A stretch of 41,545 bases of DNA from an uncultured Lachnospiraceae bacterium (GCA_910586605.1 CAJUJR010000015.1:1-41545), one strand, 5' to 3'; positions 25,784 through 34,104 are shown, counted from the first letter of the stretch. Program-made: numbers and translations. The notes: generated by a model not told the origin, from the letters alone.

Positions 25784-27223
25784 TTATTTTCCCATACAGA
25801 AGTCACTAAAAATTTTATTTACCAAATCTTCCGAAGCAGTCTCCCCATTTATCAGTCCAAGTTTTTGATAAGCATCCATCATATCAATAATATATAAATC
25901 CTCTGGCATTCCATTGTCTATTGTAAGCAATACCTGCTCCAAACTTTTTACTGCATTCTCTACTGCTTCCCGATGACGTATGCTCGTCAAATATATCTGG
26001 TCATTAAATGATATATCTCCCTTTAAAAAAGAACTGGTAATGTACTCTTCCAGTTTTTTTAATCCATCGCCTGTTTTATTAGAAAATGAGATACACTCCC
26101 ATTCCAGTTTATTTTTTATTTCTTCTTCCTCAATGCATATAGATAAATCAGATTTATTTAATAATACAACCCCTTTTTTATCTGAAAGCAAAGAAATTAT
26201 TTTATCATCAGCTACCTCTAACGGCTTACTGACGTCCACTACAAAGAGAATAAAATCTGCCTGATTAAGATATTCCTTTGCCTTTTCAACACCAAGGCTC
26301 TCAACAATATCACCTGTCTCATGTATTCCCGCCGTATCTATTAAGTTCAGGTTTAAATTTCCAATCTGTACAGTTTCTTCTAATATATCCCTAGTTGTTC
26401 CTGCAATATTAGTAACTATTGCCCTCTCTGTATCCAATAGAAGATTCATAAGCGAAGACTTCCCAACATTGGGTTTTCCCACTATTACCGTATTAATCCC
26501 TTCCGATTTCATCCTGCCATTCTCAAAACAATTTAGCAATTCTTTTAAACTTGAAATTTTTTCCTGTAGGATTTCATACAATCCTTCTGAAAAGTTTCCT
26601 AAATCATAATGTTCTGGATCGTCCAAAGCTGCTTCAATATATCCCATATGATGTAGTATTTCTTGTCGGATATTTTCTATAAAACCTGATACCCGCCCTT
26701 CCAACTGGTTTACCGCACTTTCCAATGCAAACTCATTTTTAGAAGATATCATTTTCATAACTGCCTCTGCCTGCGACAGATCTATCCTTCCATTTAAAAA
26801 AGCCCTTTTTGTAAATTCTCCTGGTTCAGCCAGCCTTGCTCCATGATGAATCAATAACTGCAAAATTTTCTGAATTAAATATGCTCCGCCATGGGAATCA
26901 ATTTCTACAACATCTTCGCATGTATAGCTTTTTGGTCCTCTCATCAATAACACAATTACTTCATCAAGAATACTTCCATTATCTTCAATTATATATCCAT
27001 AATGGATTGTGTGGGATTCTTTTTTTAAAAAAAATCCAGTATCCCACTTTTTTTTGCTTTCTGTCTCTTCAAAATTTCTATTCTTAATATCATCAATCCC
27101 TACAAATTTTCTAGTACGGAAAATCTCTCCTGCCACTAAAAAGGCATTTTCGCCACTTATCCGTATAATTCCAATTCCTCCACCCATTCCACTGGCAATT
27201 CCAACTATTGTATCCTGTTGCAT
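25784..27223 (-). CDS. mnmE: tRNA modification GTPase MnmE
   Basis: The 479-residue protein has the N-terminal folate-binding domain (DTIVGIASGMGGGIGIIRISG), a helical domain, and an inserted G domain with GKPNVGKSS (249-257), DTAGIHET and NKSD. The C-terminal FCMGK carries the catalytic cysteine (476). It acts with MnmG on tRNA wobble uridine. It follows jag in the same direction, but two hairpins separate them, so it may have its own transcript. AAAGGAAA precedes the ATG. Confidence 0.96.
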   Translation of the reverse strand: MQQDTIVGIASGMGGGIGIIRISGENAFLVAGEIFRTRKFVGIDDIKNRNFEETESKKKWDTGFFLKKESHTIHYGYIIEDNGSILDEVIVLLMRGPKSYTCEDVVEIDSHGGAYLIQKILQLLIHHGARLAEPGEFTKRAFLNGRIDLSQAEAVMKMISSKNEFALESAVNQLEGRVSGFIENIRQEILHHMGYIEAALDDPEHYDLGNFSEGLYEILQEKISSLKELLNCFENGRMKSEGINTVIVGKPNVGKSSLMNLLLDTERAIVTNIAGTTRDILEETVQIGNLNLNLIDTAGIHETGDIVESLGVEKAKEYLNQADFILFVVDVSKPLEVADDKIISLLSDKKGVVLLNKSDLSICIEEEEIKNKLEWECISFSNKTGDGLKKLEEYITSSFLKGDISFNDQIYLTSIRHREAVENAVKSLEQVLLTIDNGMPEDLYIIDMMDAYQKLGLINGETASEDLVNKIFSDFCMGK

Positions 27224-27248
27224 AACATTTTCCTTTCATAATACAATC

Positions 27249-27276
27249 AAACCCCCGCTGCAAGCAGCGGGGGTTT
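27249..27276. terminator. GC-rich hairpin in the jag-mnmE gap, possible bidirectional terminator
   Basis: The arms 27252-27260 and 27265-27273 (CCCCCGCTG / CAGCGGGGG) are perfect, with a four-base loop, flanked by AAA and TTT. On the minus strand only three T directly follow, so termination there is uncertain. The strong GC content is out of keeping with this AT-rich genome and may mark an interspersed repeat. Confidence 0.45.
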
Positions 27277-27333
27277 TGCCCCACGCACAGTCGCCAAGTG
27301 CAAGCTTGCGTTTGGCTCGTTGCGTACCCGAGT

Positions 27334-27356
27334 ATAAAAGGGCTGTTTCCAGCCCC
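27334..27356 (-). terminator. Rho-independent terminator after jag
   Basis: On the minus strand the sequence reads GGGGCTG-GAAA-CAGCCC followed by TTTTATA: a 6-bp GC-rich stem, a GNRA-type loop and a T-run. It begins ten bases past the jag stop and would end the rpmH-jag transcript before mnmE. Confidence 0.75.
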
Positions 27357-27365
27357 TAACAACTT

Positions 27366-28142
27366 TTATTCTTCTGCCGAAGAAACATCCTCATTATTAT
27401 AATCATCTTCCGTTTCCCTTTTTCCATAATCATTACGGTAAGGTCTATGATAATTATTTCGATTATAAGAAGAACGCCCACGGGAATATTTTCCCCGCCG
27501 CTCATATCCTGTATCTGCCCCTGCTTTTAAAGTAATTACTACTTTACGGTATGGTTCATCCCCTTCACTATGGGTTTCTACATATTTATCTCTTTGTAAA
27601 GTAGAATGGATTACCCTTCTCTCATATGGATTCATTGGTTCCAGATAAACTGGCCTATGTGTCCTTTTCACTTTATGGGCAAGATTTTTTGCAAGGTTTT
27701 CTAATGTCTCCCTTCTTCTCTCCCTATAATTTTCTGTATCTAACTTAACTTTAATATAATTCTCAACATTGCGGTTCACAACAAGGCTAACAAGATATTG
27801 CAATGAATCTAATGTAATGCCTCTCTTACCAATTAAAATGCCCATCTCATCCCCAGAAAGGTCAATTGTCATTAGATTCTCTTCTTCTGAATAAATTATC
27901 TGAATCTCTACAGACATATTCATTGCATCAAATACTTTTTGTAAAAAATCTTTTGCAACATCTTCATACGTCATTTTCATACAAACACGGATTCTTGCTG
28001 GCTTTGTAAACAACCCTAGCATTTTGGAAGATTCTTTTTCTATTACTTCATATTCAACTTTATCGCTTGTTGTGCCAAATTCAATTAAAGCATTTGTCAA
28101 TGCTTCATTTACAGTCTTTGCCGAAAACTCTTTCCATTCCAT
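27366..28142 (-). CDS. jag: RNA-binding protein Jag (KhpB)
   Basis: The 258-residue protein has the Jag-N domain (1-50: MEWKEFSAKTVNEALTNAL), a KH domain with the GxxG loop GKRG (105-108) and an R3H domain (~145-210: RRETLENLAKNLAHKVKRTHRP). A basic Arg/Asn/Tyr-rich tail that is not conserved comes last. Jag binds RNA and in Gram-positives takes part in control of cell-wall synthesis and division. It lies directly downstream of yidC, 62 bases away, in the standard order, and a terminator follows. Confidence 0.95.
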   Translation of the reverse strand: MEWKEFSAKTVNEALTNALIEFGTTSDKVEYEVIEKESSKMLGLFTKPARIRVCMKMTYEDVAKDFLQKVFDAMNMSVEIQIIYSEEENLMTIDLSGDEMGILIGKRGITLDSLQYLVSLVVNRNVENYIKVKLDTENYRERRRETLENLAKNLAHKVKRTHRPVYLEPMNPYERRVIHSTLQRDKYVETHSEGDEPYRKVVITLKAGADTGYERRGKYSRGRSSYNRNNYHRPYRNDYGKRETEDDYNNEDVSSAEE

Positions 28143-28204
28143 TCTATAAACCCTCCTTATTACGTATCAGCACCCTTCTCTTTTACAATAAATATCTCAT
28201 TTTC

Positions 28205-29467
28205 CTATTTCTTTTCATTTGAAGGGATATCACGGTTCAACATATTTGCATAAGCAGCAATGCTTCCCTTTTCATATTTTGTATTATCCTGCCTCTGAAA
28301 ACTACTTTTTTTCATATTTTTTGTAACCTGGGCAGCATTCACTTTTTTCTCTTCCCTCTTATTTTCCATTACTTTCTTTTTTTGGCTATTCAAATCTTGC
28401 GTTTTTTTAGGGTCTATTCCCATTTTTTCCATGCGCTTTTTGCTTTTTTCCATATTTTTCTGCATCTCTTCATCCATGTCAATCCTGTTAAAATACAGAT
28501 TAATGCACAAAGACTGGAATATACGGAACACATTACCTGCAACCCAGTAAAGGCCTACGCCAATTGGGAACATAAAACACATTAAACCAGATACAAATGG
28601 CATTATATTATTCATCATCTTCATTGATGAAGCCGTCGGATTATCTGTATTATCCTGTTGTGGCATTCCTGCCATACTAAGTTTTGTACTAATAATCTGT
28701 GTAATAACAGACAAAATAGGCACAGAAATACTCAAGCTTTTTAAACTTGGGGTATCAGCTATATTCATACCAAGGAAAGAATTAATATGGGACGCATTTT
28801 TAGATACCTTATCAATTTCTGCTGAAAGCGCTGGGTATTTTTTCACAAGCCCGTCCCACGCTTCTTTATTAAACTGCCCTAATACATCAATATAATAATT
28901 TAAGTCTACCTTAGTTAAAGCAACTTCTTTTGCAGCTTTCACAGCATCTGATACAACATATGTCTGTGCCTGTACCAATTTTGAAAGCTGTTCAACTGTA
29001 ACCTCCATATCCTTGAGGCTGCCTGCAACCCCTGCATAAATATCATACACCTGGTTTACATACGCTGGGACATTGTAAATAACACGGTACAGTGCAAACA
29101 AAATAGGGAACGTAATTAAAAGTGGAAGACATCCGCTTGCTGGGCTTACGCCATATTTTTGATAAACTGCCTGTGTTTCCAAAGACATCTTCTGCTGAGA
29201 TGCCTGATCTTTCTTATTTTTGTATTTTTTCTGAATTGCCTGAAGTTCAGGGTTCATACGTGAAGACATTTTTGAAAACTTCTGCTGCTTAATCTGCAAT
29301 GGAAACATCAATGTATTCACTATAAAGGTAAATAAAATAATGCAGATTCCTACATTCTCAATGCCAACCAATGACAAGACATAATAAATTGCTTCAAGAA
29401 TTTTACCAAGCAAACGTGCGATCGGTCCTAAAAACGCCCCTTGATAAGTCGTTAAAATAACATCCAT
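28205..29467 (-). CDS. yidC: Membrane protein insertase YidC/OxaA
   Basis: YidC inserts membrane proteins alone or with SecYEG. The 420-residue protein has the Gram-positive layout of five hydrophobic segments, the cytoplasmic loop KFSKMSSRMNPELQAIQKKYKNKKD, the conserved SPASGCLPLLITFPILFALYRVI segment, and a long basic C-terminal tail rich in Lys and Met. The usual groove arginine (E. coli R366 in TFIVRGIMYPL) aligns with Asn51 here (TFIVNTLMFPL). No lipobox signal peptide is present, although many Gram-positive homologues have one. It lies between yidD and jag. Confidence 0.93.
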   Translation of the reverse strand: MDVILTTYQGAFLGPIARLLGKILEAIYYVLSLVGIENVGICIILFTFIVNTLMFPLQIKQQKFSKMSSRMNPELQAIQKKYKNKKDQASQQKMSLETQAVYQKYGVSPASGCLPLLITFPILFALYRVIYNVPAYVNQVYDIYAGVAGSLKDMEVTVEQLSKLVQAQTYVVSDAVKAAKEVALTKVDLNYYIDVLGQFNKEAWDGLVKKYPALSAEIDKVSKNASHINSFLGMNIADTPSLKSLSISVPILSVITQIISTKLSMAGMPQQDNTDNPTASSMKMMNNIMPFVSGLMCFMFPIGVGLYWVAGNVFRIFQSLCINLYFNRIDMDEEMQKNMEKSKKRMEKMGIDPKKTQDLNSQKKKVMENKREEKKVNAAQVTKNMKKSSFQRQDNTKYEKGSIAAYANMLNRDIPSNEKK

Positions 29468-29493
29468 AATAATCTCTGTTCCTCTCCATATTT

Positions 29494-29706
29494 CTATGGA
29501 ACAGGATCATATCCTCCTTTCGCAAAAGGATGACACCGCAGAATTCTCCGTACAGCTAAAAAACTCCCCTTCAAGAAGCCGTACTTTTCCAAAGCTTCCA
29601 CCGCATACTGCGAACACGTAGGTGTATAAATACACGTAGGCCTTCTTTTTAAGGGAGATACATATTTACGATATAAATTTATTAGAAAAATCATTATTTT
29701 CTTCAT
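29494..29706 (-). CDS. yidD: Membrane protein insertion efficiency factor YidD
   Basis: This small 70-residue protein has an amphipathic N-terminus (MKKIMIFLINLYRKYVSPL) and the family core CIYTPTCSQYAVEALEKYG...RRILRCHPFAKGGYDPVP with three conserved cysteines. It sits between rnpA and yidC, four bases after rnpA, as in most bacteria, and is thought to help YidC-dependent insertion at the membrane. Confidence 0.97.
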   Translation of the reverse strand: MKKIMIFLINLYRKYVSPLKRRPTCIYTPTCSQYAVEALEKYGFLKGSFLAVRRILRCHPFAKGGYDPVP

Positions 29707-29710
29707 TTAA

Positions 29711-30043
29711 TCATCTCATTACAATTTTGTGCAGCTTCCCCAAATGTAGCACTGCACTTTCCACTTCACTAAACTCTCTGCCTTTAGCTGTATTTCTTGC
29801 CACTATTACAATGTCAAACCCTTTTTCAAACTGTTCCAAATTTAATCGAATACTTTCCCTGATTAGTCTGGTAACCCTATGCCTTACAACGCTATTTCCT
29901 ACTTTTTTACTAACTGTTATACCAAATCTGTTCTCTTCCAAACTATTCTTCAGAACATACATCACCAAATACTTATTCGCATAAGACTTACCATTTTGAT
30001 ATACCTGTACAAAACCACTGTTCTTCTTAATCGAATTTAACAC
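29711..30043 (-). CDS. rnpA: Ribonuclease P protein component
   Basis: RnpA binds RNase P RNA and helps cleave 5' leaders of precursor tRNAs. The 110-residue product shows the FGITVSKKVGNSVVRHRVTRLIRES core. The usual RNR motif reads RHR. The frame is open upstream to 30094, but GAGGG stands six bases before the GTG at 30043 (VLNSIKKN), and this start gives the normal family length. It lies 60 bases downstream of rpmH. Confidence 0.95.
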   Translation of the reverse strand: MLNSIKKNSGFVQVYQNGKSYANKYLVMYVLKNSLEENRFGITVSKKVGNSVVRHRVTRLIRESIRLNLEQFEKGFDIVIVARNTAKGREFSEVESAVLHLGKLHKIVMR

Positions 30044-30103
30044 AATAATCCCTCTGTCAAAGCAATACCTTATAAATAGAAGAATAGGCCACAAAAATGC
30101 GAC

Positions 30104-30238
30104 CTATGCGGATAACTTATGTCTTCCTTTTGCCCTTCTATTTGATAAGATTTTTCTTCCATCTGCCGTATGCATTCTCTTTCTAAATCCATGAACCCGG
30201 CTTCTCTGTCTTCTCTTAGGCTGATATGTCATCTTCAT
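30104..30238 (-). CDS. rpmH: Ribosomal protein L34
   Basis: This 44-residue, very basic protein starts MKMTYQPKRRQRSRVHGFRK and ends RRAKGRHKLSA, the L34 pattern, and is a component of the 50S subunit. The ATG at 30238 follows AAGGAGGTG. It is the first gene of the minus-strand run rpmH-rnpA-yidD-yidC-jag, marks the left border of oriC, and has a strong promoter upstream. Confidence 0.97.
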   Translation of the reverse strand: MKMTYQPKRRQRSRVHGFRKRMHTADGRKILSNRRAKGRHKLSA

Positions 30239-30291
30239 TCCGTCTACACCTCCTTACTTATTTAACATACATAAATTCACATGTAATTCAT

Positions 30292-30320
30292 ATTATATTA
30301 GTAATCCGGCTTTTCGTCAA
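30292..30320 (-). promoter_or_regulatory. Sigma-A promoter of rpmH
   Basis: On the minus strand, -35 TTGACG (30315-30320) and -10 TATAAT (30292-30297) are 17 bp apart. They lie about 50 bases upstream of the rpmH start codon. This should drive the rpmH-rnpA-yidD-yidC-jag transcript away from the origin. Confidence 0.85.
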
Positions 30321-30348
30321 GTCCAAATTTTACTTTTTATTGATTATA

Positions 30349-30497
30349 GTTACTATTCACGGCAAATTTCAGAAAATAGGCAGACACGCCATGCTTGCAC
30401 GTAAGAGTATGCCTATTTTCTGAAATTTGCCAAACTCGTCGTACTTACTCTAGAGCGTGCTTTACGTATGATGGCTAAAACAACTGGGAATAGTAAC
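30349..30497. repeat. Inverted-repeat element with 22-bp perfect stem and GTTACTATT ends
   Basis: The element is bounded by GTTACTATT (30349-30357) and its complement AATAGTAAC (30489-30497). Its core is a perfect 22-bp inverted repeat (30361-30382 with 30410-30431) around a 27-base loop. The arms share AATTTCAGAAAATA with the copy near 17240, and the border matches the 52-bp window-end repeat. It lies between the rpmH promoter and the DnaA-box cluster. It has no coding capacity. Confidence 0.8.
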
Positions 30498-30743
30498 AAA
30501 AAGTAATTTCTATTCCTATTAACTCTTTTCAACAATTTTATGCACATGTGGATTCTGTGAATTGATGGTTTCTTCTTTTGCACAAATACAAAAACAATAT
30601 ATAATAGGAAGAAACTCAAACTTCATTCTTTTATTCTACAACATAATTATGCTTGTAGATAACATTATACAACAATAGGTAATTCTACCCTTTTTTCCCA
30701 TTTTTCTAACTTCTACCTTTGTAGATAAAATACCTGTTCTCCG

Positions 30744-30785
30744 CAAAGTTATAAACAATTTGTGCATAAATTGTTTATAACTTTG
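30744..30785. repeat. 42-nt near-perfect palindrome at oriC
   Basis: Two perfect 18-nt arms (30744-30761 and 30768-30785, starting CAAAGTTATAAACAATTT) flank the six bases GTGCAT. A DnaA-box match (TGTGCATAA, complement of TTATGCACA, 30761-30769) straddles the centre. It can extrude or fold into a long hairpin immediately left of the main DnaA-box cluster. It stands between divergent genes, so it is not a terminator for either. Confidence 0.8.
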
Positions 30786-30957
30786 CCTATTTATTCACAT
30801 AAAAACATGTTTTCCACAAAGTTTTCCACATTATCCACTTTTTTTCTTGATTTATAAGGATTTTTCCAGTTTTTATCATGTTGAAAACCAGGTAACAATT
30901 TTATCCACATCTTTTGTGGATAACTGTGGATAACTTTATTTCTTTTACTTGTCCACA
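30761..30957. other. Replication origin oriC: DnaA-box cluster
   Basis: Perfect TTATNCACA boxes occur at 30761-30769 (-), 30791-30799 (+), 30901-30909 (+), 30915-30923 (-) and 30925-30933 (-). One-mismatch boxes lie at 30810-30818, 30822-30830, 30831-30839 and 30949-30957. The spacing between the two minus boxes at 30915 and 30925 is one base. TGTAGATAA variants occur at 30654-30662 and 30720-30728. The cluster lies between divergent rpmH and dnaA, the usual Firmicute place. Base composition also changes here: the plus strand carries more C than G in the lines sampled to the left and more G than C to the right. Confidence 0.93.
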
Positions 30958-30964
30958 TTGTTTC

Positions 30965-30993
30965 TTGTAATTTCGCCCTATTTGATATAAAAT
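30965..30993 (+). promoter_or_regulatory. Candidate dnaA promoter
   Basis: The -35 TTGTAA (30965-30970) and -10 TAAAAT (30988-30993) are 17 bp apart, about 73 bases upstream of the dnaA start. They lie next to the DnaA box at 30949-30957, so DnaA could repress its own gene. Confidence 0.6.
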
Positions 30994-31065
30994 AGATATG
31001 TACAATGTGTTAACTGTCTCTATAAAAAGGCAGAAAGGGAAATTCATAGAAAAGAGGAAACTGAC

Positions 31066-32439
31066 TTGCTAAACGATTTACGAGAGAAATGGAATGAAAT
31101 TTTAGAGCATATGCATACAGCATTTACAATATCTGATGTATCTTTCCGGACATTTATTCAAAAGCTGAGTGTATACTCCGTGCAGGATGATTTCCTTACT
31201 ATTCTGATTGATGATACAGAAATTGGAGATAGTAAGTCTTTTATTGAGCAGAAATATTCTTTATTTCTCTCCGTTTCGATTGAAGAAATTACAAATGTAC
31301 ATTATACATTAAACTTTATTTCACTCTCCGAACTAGATTCTGAGAAAGAAACAAAGCAGATTAACATGGTAGAAGAAAGAAGAAACCTATACCCTACGAT
31401 TAATCCTAAATATACATTTGATACATTTATTGTAGGAGACAATAATGATTTCGCCCATGCTGCTTCTTTAAAAGTTGCAGAAGACCCAGGGGAAAGCATT
31501 AACCCTCTCTATATATATGGCAGCGCAGGCCTTGGGAAAACCCACTTAATGCACGCCATCGCCAATTACATTATTGAACATGACAGTTCAAAACGTGTTG
31601 TATATGTTCCGAGTGAAACATTTACAAATGAAATTGTAGATGCACTTCGTGGTTCAAAAAATGGACACACGCAGTCTTTACGGGAATTTCGGGAAAAATA
31701 CAGAGAAAATGTAGATGTTTTAATGATTGATGATATCCAGTTTATAATCGGCAAAGAATCAACCCAGCAGGAGTTTTTCTTTACCTTCAGCCATTTAACT
31801 GATTCAAAGAAACAGGTTATCATCTCTTCCGATAAACATCCATCCACTATGACTATGCTGGATGAACGCTTCCGTTCCCGTTTTGAAATGGGTATTACCG
31901 TTGACGTAAAGGCGCCTACCTATGAAACCAGAATGGCGATTTTACGCTCCAAGGTTGAGATGGAACACATTTATATTGAAGATTCCATACTGGATTACAT
32001 TGCAAGCAATATTATTGCAAATATCCGTGAACTTCAAGGGGCAATTAACCAAGTAATTTCATTTTCAAGGCTTTGTGGGAAAAAAGTTACTTTAGAACTG
32101 GCAAAAGAAGCTTTATCAGATAAAATTAACCCTGATATGAAAAAAGAAATTACAATTGAATACATATTAGAAACTGTTGCAGAACATTTCAGCATTACCG
32201 TAAAAGACATTCTTTCCAATAAGAGGCCTGGTAATATTGCATATCCAAGACATATCTGTATGTTCCTCTGCCGTGATATCATAGGCAGTTCACTTGCAGA
32301 AATTGGAAACCGGTTAGGAAACCGTCATCATTCCACTGTAATGCACAGTATAGATTATATTGAAAATAAAATTAAAGATGGCGACGCAGAAACTTTAAAA
32401 AATATTGATATTTTAAGAAAAAAATTAGATCCACAATGA
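31066..32439 (+). CDS. dnaA: Chromosomal replication initiator protein DnaA
   Basis: DnaA binds the boxes at oriC as an ATP complex and melts the origin. The 457-residue protein has the N-terminal interaction domain (~1-80), the AAA+ domain with Walker A GSAGLGKTH and Walker B MIDDIQF, and the C-terminal box-binding domain ending GNRHHSTVMHSIDYIENKI. The linker domain II is short. The start is a TTG with AAAGAGGA seven bases upstream; no better in-frame ATG with a ribosome site is present near it. dnaN follows after a 318-base gap. Confidence 0.98.
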   Translation: MLNDLREKWNEILEHMHTAFTISDVSFRTFIQKLSVYSVQDDFLTILIDDTEIGDSKSFIEQKYSLFLSVSIEEITNVHYTLNFISLSELDSEKETKQINMVEERRNLYPTINPKYTFDTFIVGDNNDFAHAASLKVAEDPGESINPLYIYGSAGLGKTHLMHAIANYIIEHDSSKRVVYVPSETFTNEIVDALRGSKNGHTQSLREFREKYRENVDVLMIDDIQFIIGKESTQQEFFFTFSHLTDSKKQVIISSDKHPSTMTMLDERFRSRFEMGITVDVKAPTYETRMAILRSKVEMEHIYIEDSILDYIASNIIANIRELQGAINQVISFSRLCGKKVTLELAKEALSDKINPDMKKEITIEYILETVAEHFSITVKDILSNKRPGNIAYPRHICMFLCRDIIGSSLAEIGNRLGNRHHSTVMHSIDYIENKIKDGDAETLKNIDILRKKLDPQ

Positions 32440-32757
32440 CAAGTGATACGAAAAAATGTTTTTTCTTATTTTTCTTCTGCCTGTTAACTTTGTGAATTTA
32501 AAATTAACATTTCAACAAAACCAGCGGATAACTGTTTCAGCCCTTTTTGGCGGTTTTTTCTCCTGTGTGGACAAGAAACCGCTTATAAACACGAATCATC
32601 AATAATTAAAACAGGTTTTCCTAAATTAAAAATACCTGATTCTCAAGGTAAAACAGGCTTATTAACTTACTAACAGCCTATACGACTACGATTACGGTTA
32701 TATTTATATTATATATATTTTTATCACTACGCATTTTTGGAAAGGAGTTATACACAC
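32440..32757. other. dnaA-dnaN intergenic region, possible unwinding region
   Basis: The gap holds one weak DnaA box (TGTGGACAA, 32566-32574) inside the loop of an inverted repeat (32550-32559 with 32573-32582, nine of ten pairs, right arm overlapping the box by two bases). A very AT-rich stretch lies at 32698-32724. In Bacillus the unwinding element lies in this gap, so the AT-rich stretch is a candidate, but the upstream cluster is much richer in boxes. A weak A/T hairpin follows the dnaA stop. No gene is seen. Confidence 0.45.
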
Positions 32758-33861
32758 ATGAATATTATATGTGAGAAATCCAAACTTTTAGAAGGTATCA
32801 ATATTGCCTTAAAAGCGATATCTGGAAAATCTACAATGGCCATTTTGGACTGCCTTGTATTAGAGGTAAAGAATGATACTATTAAAATCATAGCAAATGA
32901 CCTTGAAATCGGTATCGAAACTATAATTGAAGGTGAAATTAAAGAAGAAGGCTCTACAGCCATTAATGCTAAAGTGTTTTACGAAATTATTAGGAAACTC
33001 CCTTCAGAAGAAGTATCCATTTCTGTAGATACTAACTATGTTATGAATATCAATGGTGGGAAAGCAAAATTTAACATATCAGCAAAACCAACGGAAGAAT
33101 TTCCTTTTCTTCCTACTATTGTAAAAGATAGTAATATTGTAATATCCCAATTTACATTAAAAGAAATTATACGGCAAACGGTATTTTCTATTTCAGATAA
33201 TGAAAATACAAAAGTTATGACTGGGGAATTGTTTGAAGTGAAAGACAATAGTTTACGGGTTATTTCGTTAGATGGGCACCGGATTTCTATCCGTAAAGTA
33301 GAATTAAAAGAAAGTTATGAAGATGTGAGAGTTATTATTCCTGGGAAAACATTAATTGAAATCAGCAAAATTTTAAATGGTGGCATTGATGATGAAGTAT
33401 GTATTTTCTTTACAGATAAACATGCATTATTTGAATTTGATAAAACTATTGTTTTATCAAGGCTGATAGAAGGGGAATACTATAAAGTAGATAAAATGCT
33501 TTCTAGCGATTATGAAACGAAACTTACTGTTTCTAAAAAAGAAATGTTGGATTGTATTGACAGAAGTACCCTGTTAATTAAAGAATCAGAGAAAAAACCT
33601 GTTATTATTGATATTAAAGATAACAGCATGGGGTTTGCAATGCATTCTTCAATCGGCACTATGGATGAAGATATTGAAATATCCAAAGAAGGGAAGGATA
33701 TTTTAATTGGTTTTAACCCAAGGTTCCTGATGGACGCCCTGCGTGTCATTGATGATGAAAAAATAACAATTTACATGATAAATCCCAAGGCGCCGTGCTT
33801 TATCAGAAATATGGACGAGAGTTATATTTATCTGATACTTCCTGTAAATTTTAATATTTAA
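32758..33861 (+). CDS. dnaN: DNA polymerase III beta subunit (sliding clamp)
   Basis: DnaN forms the ring that tethers polymerase to DNA. The 367-residue protein has the three repeated clamp domains, with typical segments KSTMAILDCLVLEV near the start, the central FSISDNENTKVMTGELFEV and the C-terminal MDALRVID...YLILPVNFNI. The frame is open from a TTG at 32737, but AAAGGAG lies ten bases before the ATG at 32758, which matches family starts. It is followed by yaaA and recF in the standard order. Confidence 0.98.
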   Translation: MNIICEKSKLLEGINIALKAISGKSTMAILDCLVLEVKNDTIKIIANDLEIGIETIIEGEIKEEGSTAINAKVFYEIIRKLPSEEVSISVDTNYVMNINGGKAKFNISAKPTEEFPFLPTIVKDSNIVISQFTLKEIIRQTVFSISDNENTKVMTGELFEVKDNSLRVISLDGHRISIRKVELKESYEDVRVIIPGKTLIEISKILNGGIDDEVCIFFTDKHALFEFDKTIVLSRLIEGEYYKVDKMLSSDYETKLTVSKKEMLDCIDRSTLLIKESEKKPVIIDIKDNSMGFAMHSSIGTMDEDIEISKEGKDILIGFNPRFLMDALRVIDDEKITIYMINPKAPCFIRNMDESYIYLILPVNFNI

Positions 33862-33888
33862 GGTATAAACTATAAAAGGAGGGTCAAA

Positions 33889-34101
33889 ATGCAAGCAATT
33901 GAAATAAACGATGACTTTATTAAGCTAGGGCAGCTTCTAAAGCTTGCCGGTATGGTTTCTTCTGGCGTAGAAGCAAAAATTGTTATACAAAATGGTGAAG
34001 TTACAGTAAATGGGGAGGTTGATACCAGGAGGGGTAAAAAGATTTACCCACAAGATATTGTGGAATATAAAGGACAGCAGGTGACTGTGATTGGGGAATA
34101 A
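33889..34101 (+). CDS. yaaA: S4-domain RNA-binding protein YaaA
   Basis: This 70-residue protein is essentially one S4 RNA-binding domain: FIKLGQLLKLAGMVSSGVEAKIVIQNGEVTVNGEVDTRRGKKI. It is always found between dnaN and recF in this group. Its function is not firmly known, though a link to ribosome assembly has been proposed for the family. AAAGGAGGG precedes the ATG. It ends three bases before recF. Confidence 0.95.
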   Translation: MQAIEINDDFIKLGQLLKLAGMVSSGVEAKIVIQNGEVTVNGEVDTRRGKKIYPQDIVEYKGQQVTVIGE

Positions 34102-34104
34102 TTT

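Noticed and set aside
30361..30431. Bidirectional terminator or CRISPR-like repeat
   Set aside because: It is one hairpin between divergent genes, without regular spacers or T-runs on either side.
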